A stretch of 64,000 nucleotides of DNA from Limimaricola sp. G21655-S1 (GCF_027213785.1 NZ_JAPWGO010000020.1:1-64000); one strand, 5' to 3'; positions 1 through 9,199 are shown, numbered from the stretch's first letter. Notes: generated from the sequence alone by a model not told the origin. Program-made: numbers and translations.

Positions 1-122
1 ACGAAGCTGCGCCGGTAGCCGTCGGTGTTGGCGTTGGCGATGTTCTCCGAGATCCGGCCCACCGCCGTGGAATTGGCCCGCAACCCGCTCACGCCGGTTT
101 GCATCGCGTAGGAAATACTCAT
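1..122 (-). CDS. flgE: Flagellar hook protein FlgE, N-terminal part (cut by window edge)
   Basis: Only the first 40 codons are visible, reading leftward out of the window from an ATG at 122. They begin MSISYAMQTGVSGLRAN and contain the rod/hook N-terminal signature ISENIANANTDGYRR, which FlgE, FlgF, FlgG and FlgK share. The opening MSIS-x-AMQTGVSGL is most like the hook protein FlgE of Rhodobacterales; FlgK or another axial protein is the alternative. The product would be exported through the flagellar type III system and polymerise into the hook. The gene follows the TPR-like gene on the same strand after about 95 bases. Confidence 0.7.
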   Translation of the reverse strand, partial: MSISYAMQTGVSGLRANSTAVGRISENIANANTDGYRRSF

Positions 123-216
123 CCTGCCTGTCCTTCCTTACTGTTGCCGCCGCGGACGCATCGGTCCGGGTCCGGTCGTTGCTCCGGCCGGGGCCGGGAA
201 TGGGCGGTGGTGGTCA

Positions 217-1980
217 TCAGCCATCCCCCACGATGGTTTCGAGACGGCGCAGGGCTGCGTCCGCACCCTGCATCCGATCCGTGGCGGATTTTTGACCGAT
301 CGGCAGCGACAGCGGCGCGACCGGCGCGAGCGAGCGCGCCACCGCCGCAAGCTCCGGACTGGCCGCGAGATCGGGCAGCCGCTCCAGCAGTTCCGCCACC
401 AGTTCCGCATCGCCGGCGCGATGCGCCGCGAGCAGCAGGCGAATTGCCTCCGACGTGCCTAGCCCGGGGCCCAGATCGCGCCACAGGCTGGCATAGGCAT
501 CGCGCGCCGCCGCCCATTCACCGCGCTCGAACAGCGCCGCCGCACGCAGCCGCAGGTAGCCTTCCGAGGGAATTTCCATCCGCGTGGCGATCACCGCCGC
601 CCCGTCGCCCTCGGCGCTCGAAAGCCGCGCGCGCAGCAGCGCCAGACGGTCACGCAGTTCCGGCACCGAGGCCGGGGCGGTCCCCAGCGCCTGCGCCGCC
701 GCCTCGGTCTGGCCGCCGCGCAGCAGCGCCTCGGCCTGCGCCAGCCGCAGGGCGTCGAACCGTGCGGGCGGCACCTCTTCGAGCCCGAGGTCGCGCATCA
801 CCGCGAGCTGGTCGCGGATCGCGGCGTATTCGCGCGCCGCCGCATCGGTGGCGCCGATCTCGTAGAGCCTCCCGGCCAGGAGTTCCGCCTGCGCCGCGAA
901 GCCCGGGCGGAACACCAGTTCGGGCGAAAGCCGCCGATGCGCCGCCACGAACTCGGCGATCGGCAGGTCGCCGGATGCGCCTTGCGCGTAGAGATCCGCG
1001 ACCATCTCGTCGAGCCGGTCGCCGGAATTGCGGGCCGCGTCGCTCTGCGGGTGACGGCGCAGCACCTCGGTCAGCGCGGCGATCGCGGCTTCGGTGTCGC
1101 CCCGGCCATATTCGACCTCGGCCAGCCGCTCCAGCGTGGCCACCTCCAGCGCGTCGCCGCGCCAGGAGCGCCAGCTCTGCCGCAAGAGCTGGGCCGCGTC
1201 CTCGGGCGCCAGCGTGTCGGTGGCGCGCCCCAGATCGATCAGCGCCAACCGCGCCCGCTGCGCCCAGACATCGCTGCCGCCTGCGGCCATCGCGTAGCTG
1301 TCGAAGGCCATGACCGGGTTGCCCCCGGCCTGCGCCGCGCGGCCCAGAAGGAACCTGTAGGCGCTGCCGCCGCGCAGCTCCGGGTGACTGTCGAAGCGCT
1401 GCGCCAGCGCATGCGCGGCATCCCAAAGCCCGGCCTCGATCGCGGTTTCCAGCAATTCGGGCAGCAGCGCCGCGGCGAGGGCCGGCGGCAGCGCGGCGAG
1501 TACCTCCTCCGCCAGCGTCAGATCCTCGGCCGCGGCCGCCACGTCGCCCTCGCGCGCATGGGACAGCGCCCGCCATAGCGGTCGCTGCGACCAGTGATCG
1601 GCGGCCTCGAGCTGCGAGCGCGCGGGCAGAGGCGCCGGCGTGGCGTCGCCCGACACCCCCCAGGCGGCGAGCGCGATCCGGTCGCGCCGCGCGGCGCGGG
1701 CCGGATCGAGGGCTGCCGCGCCCTCGTCGTCGGGCAGGCCCGACAGGAAGGAAAGCGCCTCGGGCGCGAGCGCATGGCTCACCGAGAGCGCGGCAAGGTC
1801 GAGCAGCAGGTCGGCGCGGGCCCCGGCGGTCTCCGCCTCGGCCAGCCCCGCGACCAGCGCGGCGCGGCGATCGACATAGTCGACAGAGCTTGCCCCCCGC
1901 GGCGCCGGATCGGCCGCGGCGGCATGTCCCATCAGGGACAGCCCCAGACATATGCTCAGTAATCTTGGCAAATCCGCCAC
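217..1980 (-). CDS. Exported TPR-like helical-repeat protein of a flagellar locus, function unknown
   Basis: A 587-residue Ala/Leu/Arg-rich protein. It starts at GTG (1980) because an in-frame TAG lies just upstream and the nearby ATG is out of frame. The N-terminus (MADLPRLLSICLGLSLMGHAAAADP) is a plausible Sec signal peptide ending near residue 23. The rest is made of repeated A-x-x-A-x-A/L helix pairs such as WDAAHALAQRF and GDTEAAIAALTEVLRRHP, typical of degenerate tetratricopeptide repeats. I cannot assign a precise function. Its place between flgE and the divergent flgFGAH operon suggests a periplasmic scaffold or motor-associated role, which is inference. A promoter-like element at 2002-2032 lies directly upstream. 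Confidence 0.7.
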   Translation of the reverse strand: MADLPRLLSICLGLSLMGHAAAADPAPRGASSVDYVDRRAALVAGLAEAETAGARADLLLDLAALSVSHALAPEALSFLSGLPDDEGAAALDPARAARRDRIALAAWGVSGDATPAPLPARSQLEAADHWSQRPLWRALSHAREGDVAAAAEDLTLAEEVLAALPPALAAALLPELLETAIEAGLWDAAHALAQRFDSHPELRGGSAYRFLLGRAAQAGGNPVMAFDSYAMAAGGSDVWAQRARLALIDLGRATDTLAPEDAAQLLRQSWRSWRGDALEVATLERLAEVEYGRGDTEAAIAALTEVLRRHPQSDAARNSGDRLDEMVADLYAQGASGDLPIAEFVAAHRRLSPELVFRPGFAAQAELLAGRLYEIGATDAAAREYAAIRDQLAVMRDLGLEEVPPARFDALRLAQAEALLRGGQTEAAAQALGTAPASVPELRDRLALLRARLSSAEGDGAAVIATRMEIPSEGYLRLRAAALFERGEWAAARDAYASLWRDLGPGLGTSEAIRLLLAAHRAGDAELVAELLERLPDLAASPELAAVARSLAPVAPLSLPIGQKSATDRMQGADAALRRLETIVGDG

Positions 1981-2001
1981 GACCCCATGAATTGATAGGC
2001 A

Positions 2002-2032
2002 CTATCCTTGATCGAATTCCTGAACGGCGCAA
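2002..2032 (-). promoter_or_regulatory. Promoter-like element, copy 1 of 3 (TTGCGC-N18-AGGATAG)
   Basis: Read on the minus strand this is TTGCGC, 18 bases, then AGGATAG, ending about 21 bases before the GTG start of the TPR-like gene. The same layout occurs at 10853-10883 and 12207-12237. The identical spacing and identical AGGATAG heptamer are read directly. That this is a promoter with a TTG -35 element is inference. Confidence 0.5.
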
Positions 2033-2093
2033 CAACAGTCCGAGCTACGGGGCGCAAGCACCGGGAATCGTGGGAATCGGGAGACAGGCCGGG

Positions 2094-2840
2094 ATGGACA
2101 ACAGCACCTATGTTTCGCTGTCCCTCGCGACGGCGATGCGCAACGCGCTCGACGTGACCGCCAACAACATCGCCAACGCCAACACCGCCGGTTTCAAGGG
2201 CGAGCGCGTGGTCTTCGACAGCTACATGCTGCGCGAGACCGGCACCGAGGAGACCCGCGAAACCGATTTCCTGATCGACCAGGGCTCCTACATGGACCCG
2301 AACCAGGGCGCGATGAGCCAGACCGGCAACCCGCTCGACCTGGCGCTGCAGGGCGATGGCTGGTTCGCTTATGAAACAGATGGGCGCACCGCCTATGGCC
2401 GCGACGGCCGCTTCGCGCTCGACCCGAACGGCGCGCTGGTGACCCTGTCGGGCGCCAAGGTGCTCGATCCCGGCGGCGCGCCGATCGCCCTGCCCCCCGA
2501 TCTCGGCGGCGATGTCACGATTTCGCAGGACGGCACGATCTCCTCTCTGGCCAACGGCGTGATCGGTCGCGTCGGCCTGTTCGACCTGCCCGATCTGCAG
2601 GCCTATGAACGGATCGGCGCGGGCATGTTCGTGCCCCCCGAGGCCGGCGACACCGCCCGTCCCGCCACAGACGCCACCCGCGTCGTTCAGGGCGCGGTCG
2701 AGGCCAGCAACGTGCAGCCGGTGGTCGAGATGACCCGGCTGATGGCGATCCAGCAGGCCTATGAGCGCGCGCTCAAGCTGGTGAACAGCGAGGACGACCT
2801 GATGCGCGACATGCTGCGCCGCATCGGCAAGACGGCCTGA
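2094..2840 (+). CDS. flgF: Flagellar basal-body rod protein FlgF
   Basis: A 248-residue proximal rod protein. The start ATG at 2094 gives MDNSTYVSLSLATAMRNALDVTANNIANANTAGFKGERV, the conserved N-terminal rod helix with the NNIANANTxGFK signature. The C-terminus ends with the matching helix VVEMTRLMAIQQAYERALKLVNSEDDLMRDMLRRIG. The central segment (DLALQGDGWFAYETDGRTAYGRDGRF) is the usual FlgF/FlgG D1 region. The frame stays open upstream but that extension lacks family similarity. It heads flgF-flgG-flgA-flgH; flgG follows after 35 bases. Exported by the flagellar type III apparatus to build the rod. Confidence 0.95.
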   Translation: MDNSTYVSLSLATAMRNALDVTANNIANANTAGFKGERVVFDSYMLRETGTEETRETDFLIDQGSYMDPNQGAMSQTGNPLDLALQGDGWFAYETDGRTAYGRDGRFALDPNGALVTLSGAKVLDPGGAPIALPPDLGGDVTISQDGTISSLANGVIGRVGLFDLPDLQAYERIGAGMFVPPEAGDTARPATDATRVVQGAVEASNVQPVVEMTRLMAIQQAYERALKLVNSEDDLMRDMLRRIGKTA

Positions 2841-2875
2841 CCCCCTTTTCACGGACCCGACACAGGAGCCCGACC

Positions 2876-3661
2876 ATGAAAGCCCTCGGAATTGCCGCCA
2901 CCGGCATGCTCGCGCAGCAGACCAATGTGGACGTCATCTCGAACAATATCGCCAACGCCAACACCACCGGCTTCAAGTCGAGCCGCGCGGCGTTCCAGGA
3001 CCTGATCTACGAGACGGTCCGGCGCGAGGGCGCGCTCACCTCCGAGGCCGGCACGATGCGCCCGACGGGCGTCGATATCGGCTTCGGCGTCGAGACGGCG
3101 GGCACGGTGCGGCTCAACACCCAGGGCGGGCTGATGGCGACCGAGAACCAGCTCGACCTCGCGATCGACGGGCGCGGCTTCTTCACGGTGAACCTGCCCG
3201 ATGGCGGTCAGGCCTATACCCGCGACGGCGCGTTCCAGCTTTCGGCCGAGGGCCAGCTCGTCACCATGCAGGGCTACGAGCTCGATCCCGGCATCGTCGT
3301 GCCGGAGAACACCACCCAGGTGGAGATCTCCGAGCAGGGCGTGGTCATGGCCTTCGTCGGCGAGGACCCGGTCCCTGTGGAGCTGGGCCAGATCACCATG
3401 GCGACCTTCACCAACGAGGCGGGGATGCGCCAGCTCGGCGGCAACCTGTTGCAGGCGACCACCGCCTCAGGCGACGCGGTTCCCGCCAATCCGGGCGATG
3501 CCGGTCTGGGCATCCTGCGGCAGGGCTATCTCGAGAACTCGAACGTCAACATCATCCAGCAGATCACCGACCTGATCTCGGCGCAGCGGGCCTACGAGAT
3601 GAACTCCAAGTCGCTGGAGACCGCCAACGAGATGATGACCGCCGCCAACCAGATCAAGTGA
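2876..3661 (+). CDS. flgG: Flagellar basal-body rod protein FlgG (distal rod)
   Basis: 261 residues, the normal FlgG length. It starts MKALGIAATGMLAQQTNVDVISNNIANANTTGFKSSRAAFQDLIYE and ends with ITDLISAQRAYEMNSKSLETANEMMTAANQIK, both hallmarks of distal rod proteins. The GRGFF and DGAFQLSAEGQLV motifs lie in the middle. An AGGAG ribosome-binding site precedes the ATG. The stop TGA overlaps the first base of flgA (TGATG), so the two are translationally coupled. Confidence 0.97.
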   Translation: MKALGIAATGMLAQQTNVDVISNNIANANTTGFKSSRAAFQDLIYETVRREGALTSEAGTMRPTGVDIGFGVETAGTVRLNTQGGLMATENQLDLAIDGRGFFTVNLPDGGQAYTRDGAFQLSAEGQLVTMQGYELDPGIVVPENTTQVEISEQGVVMAFVGEDPVPVELGQITMATFTNEAGMRQLGGNLLQATTASGDAVPANPGDAGLGILRQGYLENSNVNIIQQITDLISAQRAYEMNSKSLETANEMMTAANQIK

Positions 3662-4317
3662 TGCGCCGCGCCGCTCTACTCCTCCTCGCGCTTGCGGCAC
3701 CTCTGGCCGCCGCCGCCGCGCCCTTGCCGGTGCTGGTGGAGGAGCGCGCGCGCGACCATCTCGGGCCGCAGCTTCCCGAGCGGGCCGAGTTCGAGATCGG
3801 CTTTGCCGGCAGCCCGCCGAGCGAGGCTGCACTGATCGCCGAGTTCTGGATGGACCCGGCCTCCGGACGCTTCGTCGCCAACGCCATCGACGATGTCGGC
3901 GGGCTGCACCGGGTCAGCGGCCTCGCCTCGGTGATGATCCCGCTGCCGGTGCCCAACCGCCGGCTGATGCCCGGCGACATCGTGTCCGCGGGCGACCTGA
4001 CCGAGATGCGGCTGCCACAGGCCCGGCTCGGGCCCTATGCGGTGATCGACCCCGACGGCGTGATCGGCATGCAGGTGCGCCGGATGCTGCCCGAGGGCCG
4101 CCCGGTGATGGTGCAGTCGGTGATGCAGCCGCTGGTGATCGAACGCGGAGACGAGGTCAGCATCAGCTTCACCGACGGCGCGCTGCGGCTCAAGGCGCCC
4201 GGCCGGGCGCTGTCGGACGCGCATCGCGGACAGGAAGTCCGTATCGTCAACACGTCAAGCAACACCACCCTCACCGGCATCGCCGCCGCCGAGGGCATCG
4301 TGGAGGTCTCCCGTTGA
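3661..4317 (+). CDS. flgA: Flagellar P-ring assembly chaperone FlgA
   Basis: 218 residues with a cleavable signal peptide (MRRAALLLLALAAPLAAAAA). FlgA is a periplasmic chaperone needed to assemble the P ring (FlgI) around the rod. The C-terminal half carries the SAF-like domain: NRRLMPGDIVSAGDLTEMRL, a hydrophobic core, GRPVMVQSVMQPLVIERGDEVSI and the end GIAAAEGIVEVSR. The ATG at 3661 is preferred over a GTG three bases upstream because it overlaps the flgG stop. FlgH starts inside its final codons. Confidence 0.92.
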   Translation: MRRAALLLLALAAPLAAAAAPLPVLVEERARDHLGPQLPERAEFEIGFAGSPPSEAALIAEFWMDPASGRFVANAIDDVGGLHRVSGLASVMIPLPVPNRRLMPGDIVSAGDLTEMRLPQARLGPYAVIDPDGVIGMQVRRMLPEGRPVMVQSVMQPLVIERGDEVSISFTDGALRLKAPGRALSDAHRGQEVRIVNTSSNTTLTGIAAAEGIVEVSR

Positions 4318-5090
4318 GCCGCACCCATCTGCGTCCCCTGCCCGTCCTGTTGCTGGGGGCGGCGCTCGTCTCCGGCTGCGGCGGGGTGCGCGACCGCTTC
4401 GACCGCGATCCGCAGACCACTGCGATCGCCGTGAACCCGCTCACCGTGCCCGAGGCGGCCTCGGTTTCGGTGCCGATGCCGCCCCCGGCGCCCCCGCGCG
4501 TCTACCAGCGCGCCGAGGCGGCCTCGCTGTGGGAACGCGGCGGCTCGGGCGGCTTCTTCGCCGACCAGAGGGCGAGCCAGGTGGGCGACATCCTCACCGT
4601 GGACATCCGCATCGACGACCGCGCGCAGCTCCGGAACGCCGGGCAGCGCTCGCGCGACGGCCAGAGCACGATCGCCTTCCCGACGCTGTTCGGCTACGGC
4701 ACCCAGATCGACAAGATCCTCCCGGGCGTCGGCCCCGAGGACCTGCCCCAGGGCGACATCGTCGATATCGGCTCGACCACCGACGTGTCGGGCTCGGGCT
4801 CGATCACCCGCAACGAATCGATCGAGCTGAAGGTGGCGGCGCTGGTGGTGCAGATGCTGCCCAACGGCAACCTCGTCATCGCCGGGCGGCAGGAGGTCAA
4901 GGTGAACCAGGAGCTGCGCGAGCTGCGGGTCGCGGGGATCATCCGGCCGCAGGACATCCAGATGGACAACACCATCCCCTACGAGAAGATCGCCGAGGCG
5001 CGCATCACCTATGGCGGACGCGGCCAGCTGTCGCGCACCCAGGAGCGCGGCTATGGCGAGGATGCAATGGACATCATCTTGCCCTACTGA
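4314..5090 (+). CDS. flgH: Flagellar L-ring lipoprotein FlgH
   Basis: 258 residues. The start is a TTG at 4314 overlapping the flgA stop (TTGA), with GGAGGT at 4302-4307 as ribosome-binding site. The N-terminus contains a lipobox, LVSGC with Cys22, so it is lipidated in the outer membrane, where it forms the L ring around the rod. Family motifs seen include SLWERGGSGGFFADQRASQVGDILTVDI, GSGSITRNESIELKVAALV, LPNGNLVIAGRQEVKVNQELREL and a C-terminal GRGQLSRTQERGYGEDAMDIILPY. The flgFGAH order is the usual Rhodobacteraceae arrangement; flgI is not in this window. Confidence 0.95.
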   Translation: MSRTHLRPLPVLLLGAALVSGCGGVRDRFDRDPQTTAIAVNPLTVPEAASVSVPMPPPAPPRVYQRAEAASLWERGGSGGFFADQRASQVGDILTVDIRIDDRAQLRNAGQRSRDGQSTIAFPTLFGYGTQIDKILPGVGPEDLPQGDIVDIGSTTDVSGSGSITRNESIELKVAALVVQMLPNGNLVIAGRQEVKVNQELRELRVAGIIRPQDIQMDNTIPYEKIAEARITYGGRGQLSRTQERGYGEDAMDIILPY

Positions 5091-5152
5091 GGCGCAACCA
5101 CCGCCACGATACCGGGCGACAAGGGACCGAACGCAACGCACGCGATGGTCCG

Positions 5153-5776
5153 ATGAAATCCACGATCCTGATGATCTCCGTGCCGCTGGCCTGCCTCGTG
5201 GGCGGCTACGGCGCGGGGATGTTCCTCGTCCCCACCGAGACCCTCGTGGCCTCGGCCGAGCCGACGACGCTCACCGATGCCGCGCCCGGCCGCCCCGGCG
5301 ATTACGAGGCGCTGGGCATCCCGCCCGCCCCCGTCGATCCCGAGGCCGGCGCCCATGCGGAAGAGATCTCCAAGGCCGCTCATGCGGAGCCCGAGGCCGA
5401 GGCCGTGCCGCTCCTGGAGATCGGCCGGCTGACCGTGCCGGTGCTGAAGCCGCGCAGCATCACCTATGTGGTCGCCGACATCGCGCTGGCGATGCCCGAG
5501 GCGGCGCTGGTGGCAAAGGTCGAGGAGACCCCCGAAACCATGCTGAGGATGCGCGACGCGGTCCTCGCGTCCCTCACCGAGGCGGCCACGACGCCCGCCA
5601 TGGCGGGGCCCGCGATCGACACCGAGGCGCTGTCAAAGCGCGTGCTGGCCGATCTCAAGGCGATCGGCATGCCGGTTGAGGAGGTGCTGTTCCCCAACAT
5701 GTTCAAGCAGGACGTGGCGCGGCAGGACATCCCGCGCGCCGAAACCCTGCCCGCCACGGCACAGGTCACGCATTGA
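5153..5776 (+). CDS. FliL-like single-pass membrane protein, role uncertain
   Basis: 207 residues from the ATG at 5153. One N-terminal hydrophobic segment (ILMISVPLACLVGGYGAGMFLV) would anchor a periplasmic domain. The C-terminal part has LTVPVLKPRSITYVVADIALAMPEA, which resembles the FliL pattern of a beta strand that modulates stator activity, but similarity is weak. The ribosome-binding site is poor, so coupling to flgH, 62 bases upstream, is possible. I read it as a flagellar-locus protein of FliL-like topology rather than a firm fliL. Confidence 0.6.
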   Translation: MKSTILMISVPLACLVGGYGAGMFLVPTETLVASAEPTTLTDAAPGRPGDYEALGIPPAPVDPEAGAHAEEISKAAHAEPEAEAVPLLEIGRLTVPVLKPRSITYVVADIALAMPEAALVAKVEETPETMLRMRDAVLASLTEAATTPAMAGPAIDTEALSKRVLADLKAIGMPVEEVLFPNMFKQDVARQDIPRAETLPATAQVTH

Positions 5777-5828
5777 GACCGCTCCCCGAGCGGCCCGAGG
5801 GCCGCACGGGTAAACCCGATCCGAAGTA

Positions 5829-6497
5829 TTACTGAACGCTGATCAGGCTGTCGGGGGAGATTTCCGCCCCGGTGTCGAGCTCGAGGATCGGCCAGCCATC
5901 GCGGAAGGCCACGCGCTCGACCTGGCCGCTGGCATAGGTGGTGTGAAACACCGACTCGTCCTCGGCATCGAGCGCGACGATCTCGACCTGGAAGGTGCCG
6001 GCGGGCACCGGCAGCCCGTCGGGATCGCGCCCGTCCCAGACCACCTCGTGCCGCACCCCGTTGCCGGCGGGCAGACCGTCGATCCGGCGCAGCTCGGTCC
6101 CGTCCTCGCCGAGGATGCGGGCGGAGACCTGCGTGGCCTCGCCGCTGAGCTGGTAGGAGAACCGCGCCTCGCCGTCGCGCAGGGTGATCAGGTCGCTCGG
6201 CGCCAGAACCTCGCGCCCGAGCAGCATGATGTCGCTGCGGGTGCCGCTGTCACCGAGTTGGGTCTCGATCCGCTCCAGCGTCTCGTTCGTGGTGATCGAC
6301 TGCTCGACCTGCGTCAGCTGCGCGAGCTGCGACACGAAGGCGGTGGAGTCCATCGGTTCCAGCGGGTCCTGGTTCGACACCTGCGCGATCAGCAGCGTCA
6401 GGAAGCTCTGGTAGTCGGTGTTGAGCTTCTCGCGCGAGGTCGTGGCCTTCGTGGACGCGCTCGCGCTCGCGGCGTTGATCGGGGACAGCGTTTCCAT
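5829..6497 (-). CDS. flgD: Flagellar hook assembly (capping) protein FlgD
   Basis: 222 residues. The N-terminal domain has the diagnostic DYQSFLTLLIAQVSNQDPLEPMDSTAFVSQLAQLTQVEQS motif around residues 28-68. The C-terminal half shows the tudor/fibronectin-like fold region with VVWDGRDPDGLPVPAGTFQVEIVAL. FlgD caps the growing hook and is exported by the flagellar secretion system. A CCGGAG ribosome-binding site precedes the ATG. It lies 16 bases downstream of fliK on the same strand, so the two are likely cotranscribed, and it converges on the flgH/FliL-like genes. Confidence 0.95.
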   Translation of the reverse strand: METLSPINAASASASTKATTSREKLNTDYQSFLTLLIAQVSNQDPLEPMDSTAFVSQLAQLTQVEQSITTNETLERIETQLGDSGTRSDIMLLGREVLAPSDLITLRDGEARFSYQLSGEATQVSARILGEDGTELRRIDGLPAGNGVRHEVVWDGRDPDGLPVPAGTFQVEIVALDAEDESVFHTTYASGQVERVAFRDGWPILELDTGAEISPDSLISVQ

Positions 6498-6513
6498 GAC
6501 GGGCTCCGGAGAT

Positions 6514-8196
6514 TCAGGTCAACATGTCGAGGCGGCCTGCGCCGCCTCCGGATGGCGTGGCGGGACCCGCGACGGGCTCGGCCTCGGCATCGTTCTCGAT
6601 CGCCGGAACGGCCGTCGGGCGGCCATCGCCGCGATCCCCGCCGTTGCCGCGATCGAAGGATTCGAAGCTGAGCTGGCTCTCGTCGAAACCGGCCCCCTCG
6701 TTGCCCAACAGCGCGGCAAGGCCTTCGCGGTCGCCGCGCAGTGCCTGCAGGACGCCTTGGTTCTCGGCGCGGATCACGACGCGGAGCTGCCCGTCCTCCT
6801 GGGTGAGGTCGATCTCGATCTCGCCGATCCCGCCGGGCGTCAGCGAGATCCGCGTCACGCCGTCGTTCAGGGTGGCATTCCGGATCTGGCCCGCGACCGC
6901 GCGCGAGAAGCCGCTCGCCAGCTGCGGTGCGGCCGGCGGCGGCGGTGGAGCCTGAGCCTCCATCGGGGCGCGCGACGTGACACCGGCATCCAGCGTTCTG
7001 GGGGCCGGCTGCGCCGCCTCAACGGTCATCGGCTCGCGGAGTGTCGGCTCGGCCCCTTCCGGCCCGATCTTCGCCTGCTGCGCCAGTGCCTCGCCGAGCA
7101 GGGCCGCGAAGCCACGCCGCGACGGTGTTGCGGCCTCGACGCTCGCCAAGGTTTCGGCGTCATGCCCTGTCGCTTCGGTGGCGTCCGGGGCCGAAGCGAC
7201 CTGGTCGCCCTGCGTTGCCAGGCGCGGGCCGGGAATGCCGCGCGCCGGAGCCGGGCCGGCTGTCGGGACCGCCTGCCGGGAAGGCGCGGCGGGCATGGTC
7301 GGCTGCCCGTTCGCGAGGGGCGCAATGGCTGTCGCCTGAACCGTCTGCATCGCGGCTCGGCCAGCCTGCGCGGGCAGTTGCTCCGCGGGGAGCGTCACCT
7401 GCCCCATGCTTACGGCCTGGGTCGAAGGCATGGCGATTTGCCCGCCCGGCGTGGCACCGATCCGCATCTGTTGCGGCATCGCGGTCTCCGCGCCTGCCGA
7501 AGCGGCGGTCGGCCCCATTCGCGCATCGCCAGCCAAGGTCGCATCGGTGGGGCGCAGAGAGACGTGACCCGTCTCGACGAAGGGTGATACCGGCACTGGC
7601 GTGGATGGGGCTGGCGCGGATGGGACTGGCGCGGCGGACCGGACCGACGCCTGTGCGGCGGCCGCACCTGAAACCTGATTCCACCCTTCGGCACCGAACG
7701 TGGTAGCCGGGACGGCCGACCATGCGGGCAAAGTGGTCGCGAGATCACCCATGGGTTTGCCGGACAGCTCGGACAGGATGACCGACAGCCCGGTGATCAT
7801 GTCGTCAGAGGCAACAACCATGTCTTCGGCACCGGAGAGCTCGTCGAGGCGTGCCGAGATGTCGGTGCCATGCGCCGCGTCGAAATCCGCGAACAGGTCG
7901 CGCAGCGCTGCACCCGTCTCCGAGAGGCTGGCCGCGCGTGCGACGGGGTCCTCGCCCGCCTCGCCAAGCGATGCCGCCCCCTTCTCCATCAGCTTCGCCG
8001 CCGCTTCGAACAGCCGCTCATATGGCGGCGCCGAAGGCGGGGCGGCCGGGCGCGATGGCGCGCCCGTGTCGCGGCTCGACGCGAGCATCGCCTCGAAGGC
8101 GCCGGGATCGCCCGCCGTGCCACGCCGCATCGCCGCGCCATGCGCCGTCCCCGAGGAGGCTGCGTTCTGCGTCAGGGGGGTCGGAAACAGGGCCAT
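6514..8196 (-). CDS. fliK: Flagellar hook-length control protein FliK
   Basis: 560 residues. Most of it is a low-complexity Ala/Pro/Met/Gln-rich ruler region (about residues 1-420), as expected for FliK. The conserved C-terminal Flg_hook domain follows: NDGVTRISLTPGGIGEIEIDLTQEDGQLRVVIRAENQGVLQALRGDREGLAALL, then a short Gly/Asp-rich tail. FliK measures hook length and switches export specificity through FlhB. The gene upstream ends 8 bases before it, so these minus-strand genes form a unit with flgD. The ruler region varies strongly between species, so identity rests on the C-terminal domain and context. Confidence 0.88.
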   Translation of the reverse strand: MALFPTPLTQNAASSGTAHGAAMRRGTAGDPGAFEAMLASSRDTGAPSRPAAPPSAPPYERLFEAAAKLMEKGAASLGEAGEDPVARAASLSETGAALRDLFADFDAAHGTDISARLDELSGAEDMVVASDDMITGLSVILSELSGKPMGDLATTLPAWSAVPATTFGAEGWNQVSGAAAAQASVRSAAPVPSAPAPSTPVPVSPFVETGHVSLRPTDATLAGDARMGPTAASAGAETAMPQQMRIGATPGGQIAMPSTQAVSMGQVTLPAEQLPAQAGRAAMQTVQATAIAPLANGQPTMPAAPSRQAVPTAGPAPARGIPGPRLATQGDQVASAPDATEATGHDAETLASVEAATPSRRGFAALLGEALAQQAKIGPEGAEPTLREPMTVEAAQPAPRTLDAGVTSRAPMEAQAPPPPPAAPQLASGFSRAVAGQIRNATLNDGVTRISLTPGGIGEIEIDLTQEDGQLRVVIRAENQGVLQALRGDREGLAALLGNEGAGFDESQLSFESFDRGNGGDRGDGRPTAVPAIENDAEAEPVAGPATPSGGGAGRLDMLT

Positions 8197-8204
8197 GGGG
8201 GTCG

Positions 8205-8972
8205 TCAGCTATCGCCCGCGGCCTGATCCTGCGCCGCCGTCGCGCGGCCCAGCACGGCGCCGATGCGGGTGCCGATCGCGCGCAGCCAGTCATCATGGCT
8301 GCGGGCGCCATGTGCGAAACCGATCAGATCCGGCACCGCCAGTTCGATGGCCGGCGCGCTGAAGCTGGCATCGAGCGCGCCGAGATAGTCGCGCAACCGC
8401 GGGCTGGCCAGAAAGAGCGGTCCGCCGAGCAGCATGTCGGGCTCCGAGCCCCGCACCGCGCCACCGGTCCAGAAGCTGGCCAGCACCGCCGCGAGCCCGG
8501 CCCGGAACGGCGCCGCCACGAGGCCGAGGCGCTGCATCCGCGGGCTGGCCGCGAAGGCGTCATAGGCCTGCGCCAGCAGGTAGAGCGCATCGGTTTCCTG
8601 CTCGACCGGGAACACGCCGCGCTGCACCGCGTCGACCAGCAGCTCGCCGACCAGCCGGCCAGCGAGCTGCGAGCGCGCGGCATCGCCCGCGCCCGGCCGC
8701 AGCGCGGCCCGATCGAGGATCACCACCAGCGCGCCGTAGGGCGCGACGAGCTCAAGCTCTTCCTCGATGACGTCGCCGAGCGCGAGGGCCGGCATCAGCT
8801 CGGCCTGCTCGGACATCACCTGCCCGCCAAGCCCGTCGCCCCGCTGCAGGGCCACGCGCCGCATCGGCAGCATCGCATCGAGAATGAGGCCGAAACGGGC
8901 CTCGGTGTCACTGTCGCCCGCGCAGGCGACATCGCCCCGCCAGATGGCTTCGAGAAGGTCACTGCTCTGCAT
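8205..8972 (-). CDS. Uncharacterised protein of flagellar cluster, upstream of fliK
   Basis: 255 residues from the ATG at 8972, chosen because it is preceded by a GGGCGGA ribosome-binding site; the frame is open further upstream but that part is Arg-rich and without signal. No signal peptide or clear membrane segment. The sequence is Ala/Leu-rich and probably alpha-helical (LLEAIWRGDVACAGDSDTEARFGLILDAMLPMRRVALQRGDGLGGQVMSEQ). I do not recognise a characterised family. Position just before fliK and after motB, same strand, suggests a cytoplasmic flagellar accessory, which is inference. Confidence 0.6.
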   Translation of the reverse strand: MQSSDLLEAIWRGDVACAGDSDTEARFGLILDAMLPMRRVALQRGDGLGGQVMSEQAELMPALALGDVIEEELELVAPYGALVVILDRAALRPGAGDAARSQLAGRLVGELLVDAVQRGVFPVEQETDALYLLAQAYDAFAASPRMQRLGLVAAPFRAGLAAVLASFWTGGAVRGSEPDMLLGGPLFLASPRLRDYLGALDASFSAPAIELAVPDLIGFAHGARSHDDWLRAIGTRIGAVLGRATAAQDQAAGDS

Positions 8973-9199
8973 CGATCCGCCCTGTTGTCCAGGTCTGGTA
9001 ATTGCCCCGCCGAACGCCGCTTTGCGGTTCGTCCGACGCTTTTCGTCACCCCGACGCGGGCCTGTCCGCGCTGCCTTTCGGGGCATGTTCAGATTGATAG
9101 CAAATTGAGGCCGAATTGGGGCACCCATTTCGTCGCTGCCCCCCGAGCGCCATGATCGTGATCTTTATGCCGCAGCCATGTGGCGCGAAGGACTCGCGC
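8973..9199. other. Intergenic stretch between motB and the fliK upstream gene
   Basis: About 227 bases with no supported gene. It contains a slightly AT-richer segment around 9090-9120 (TTGATAGCAAATTGAGGCC) that could hold a promoter for the minus-strand fliK unit, but I see no convincing -35/-10 pair and no copy of the AGGATAG element. Confidence 0.4.
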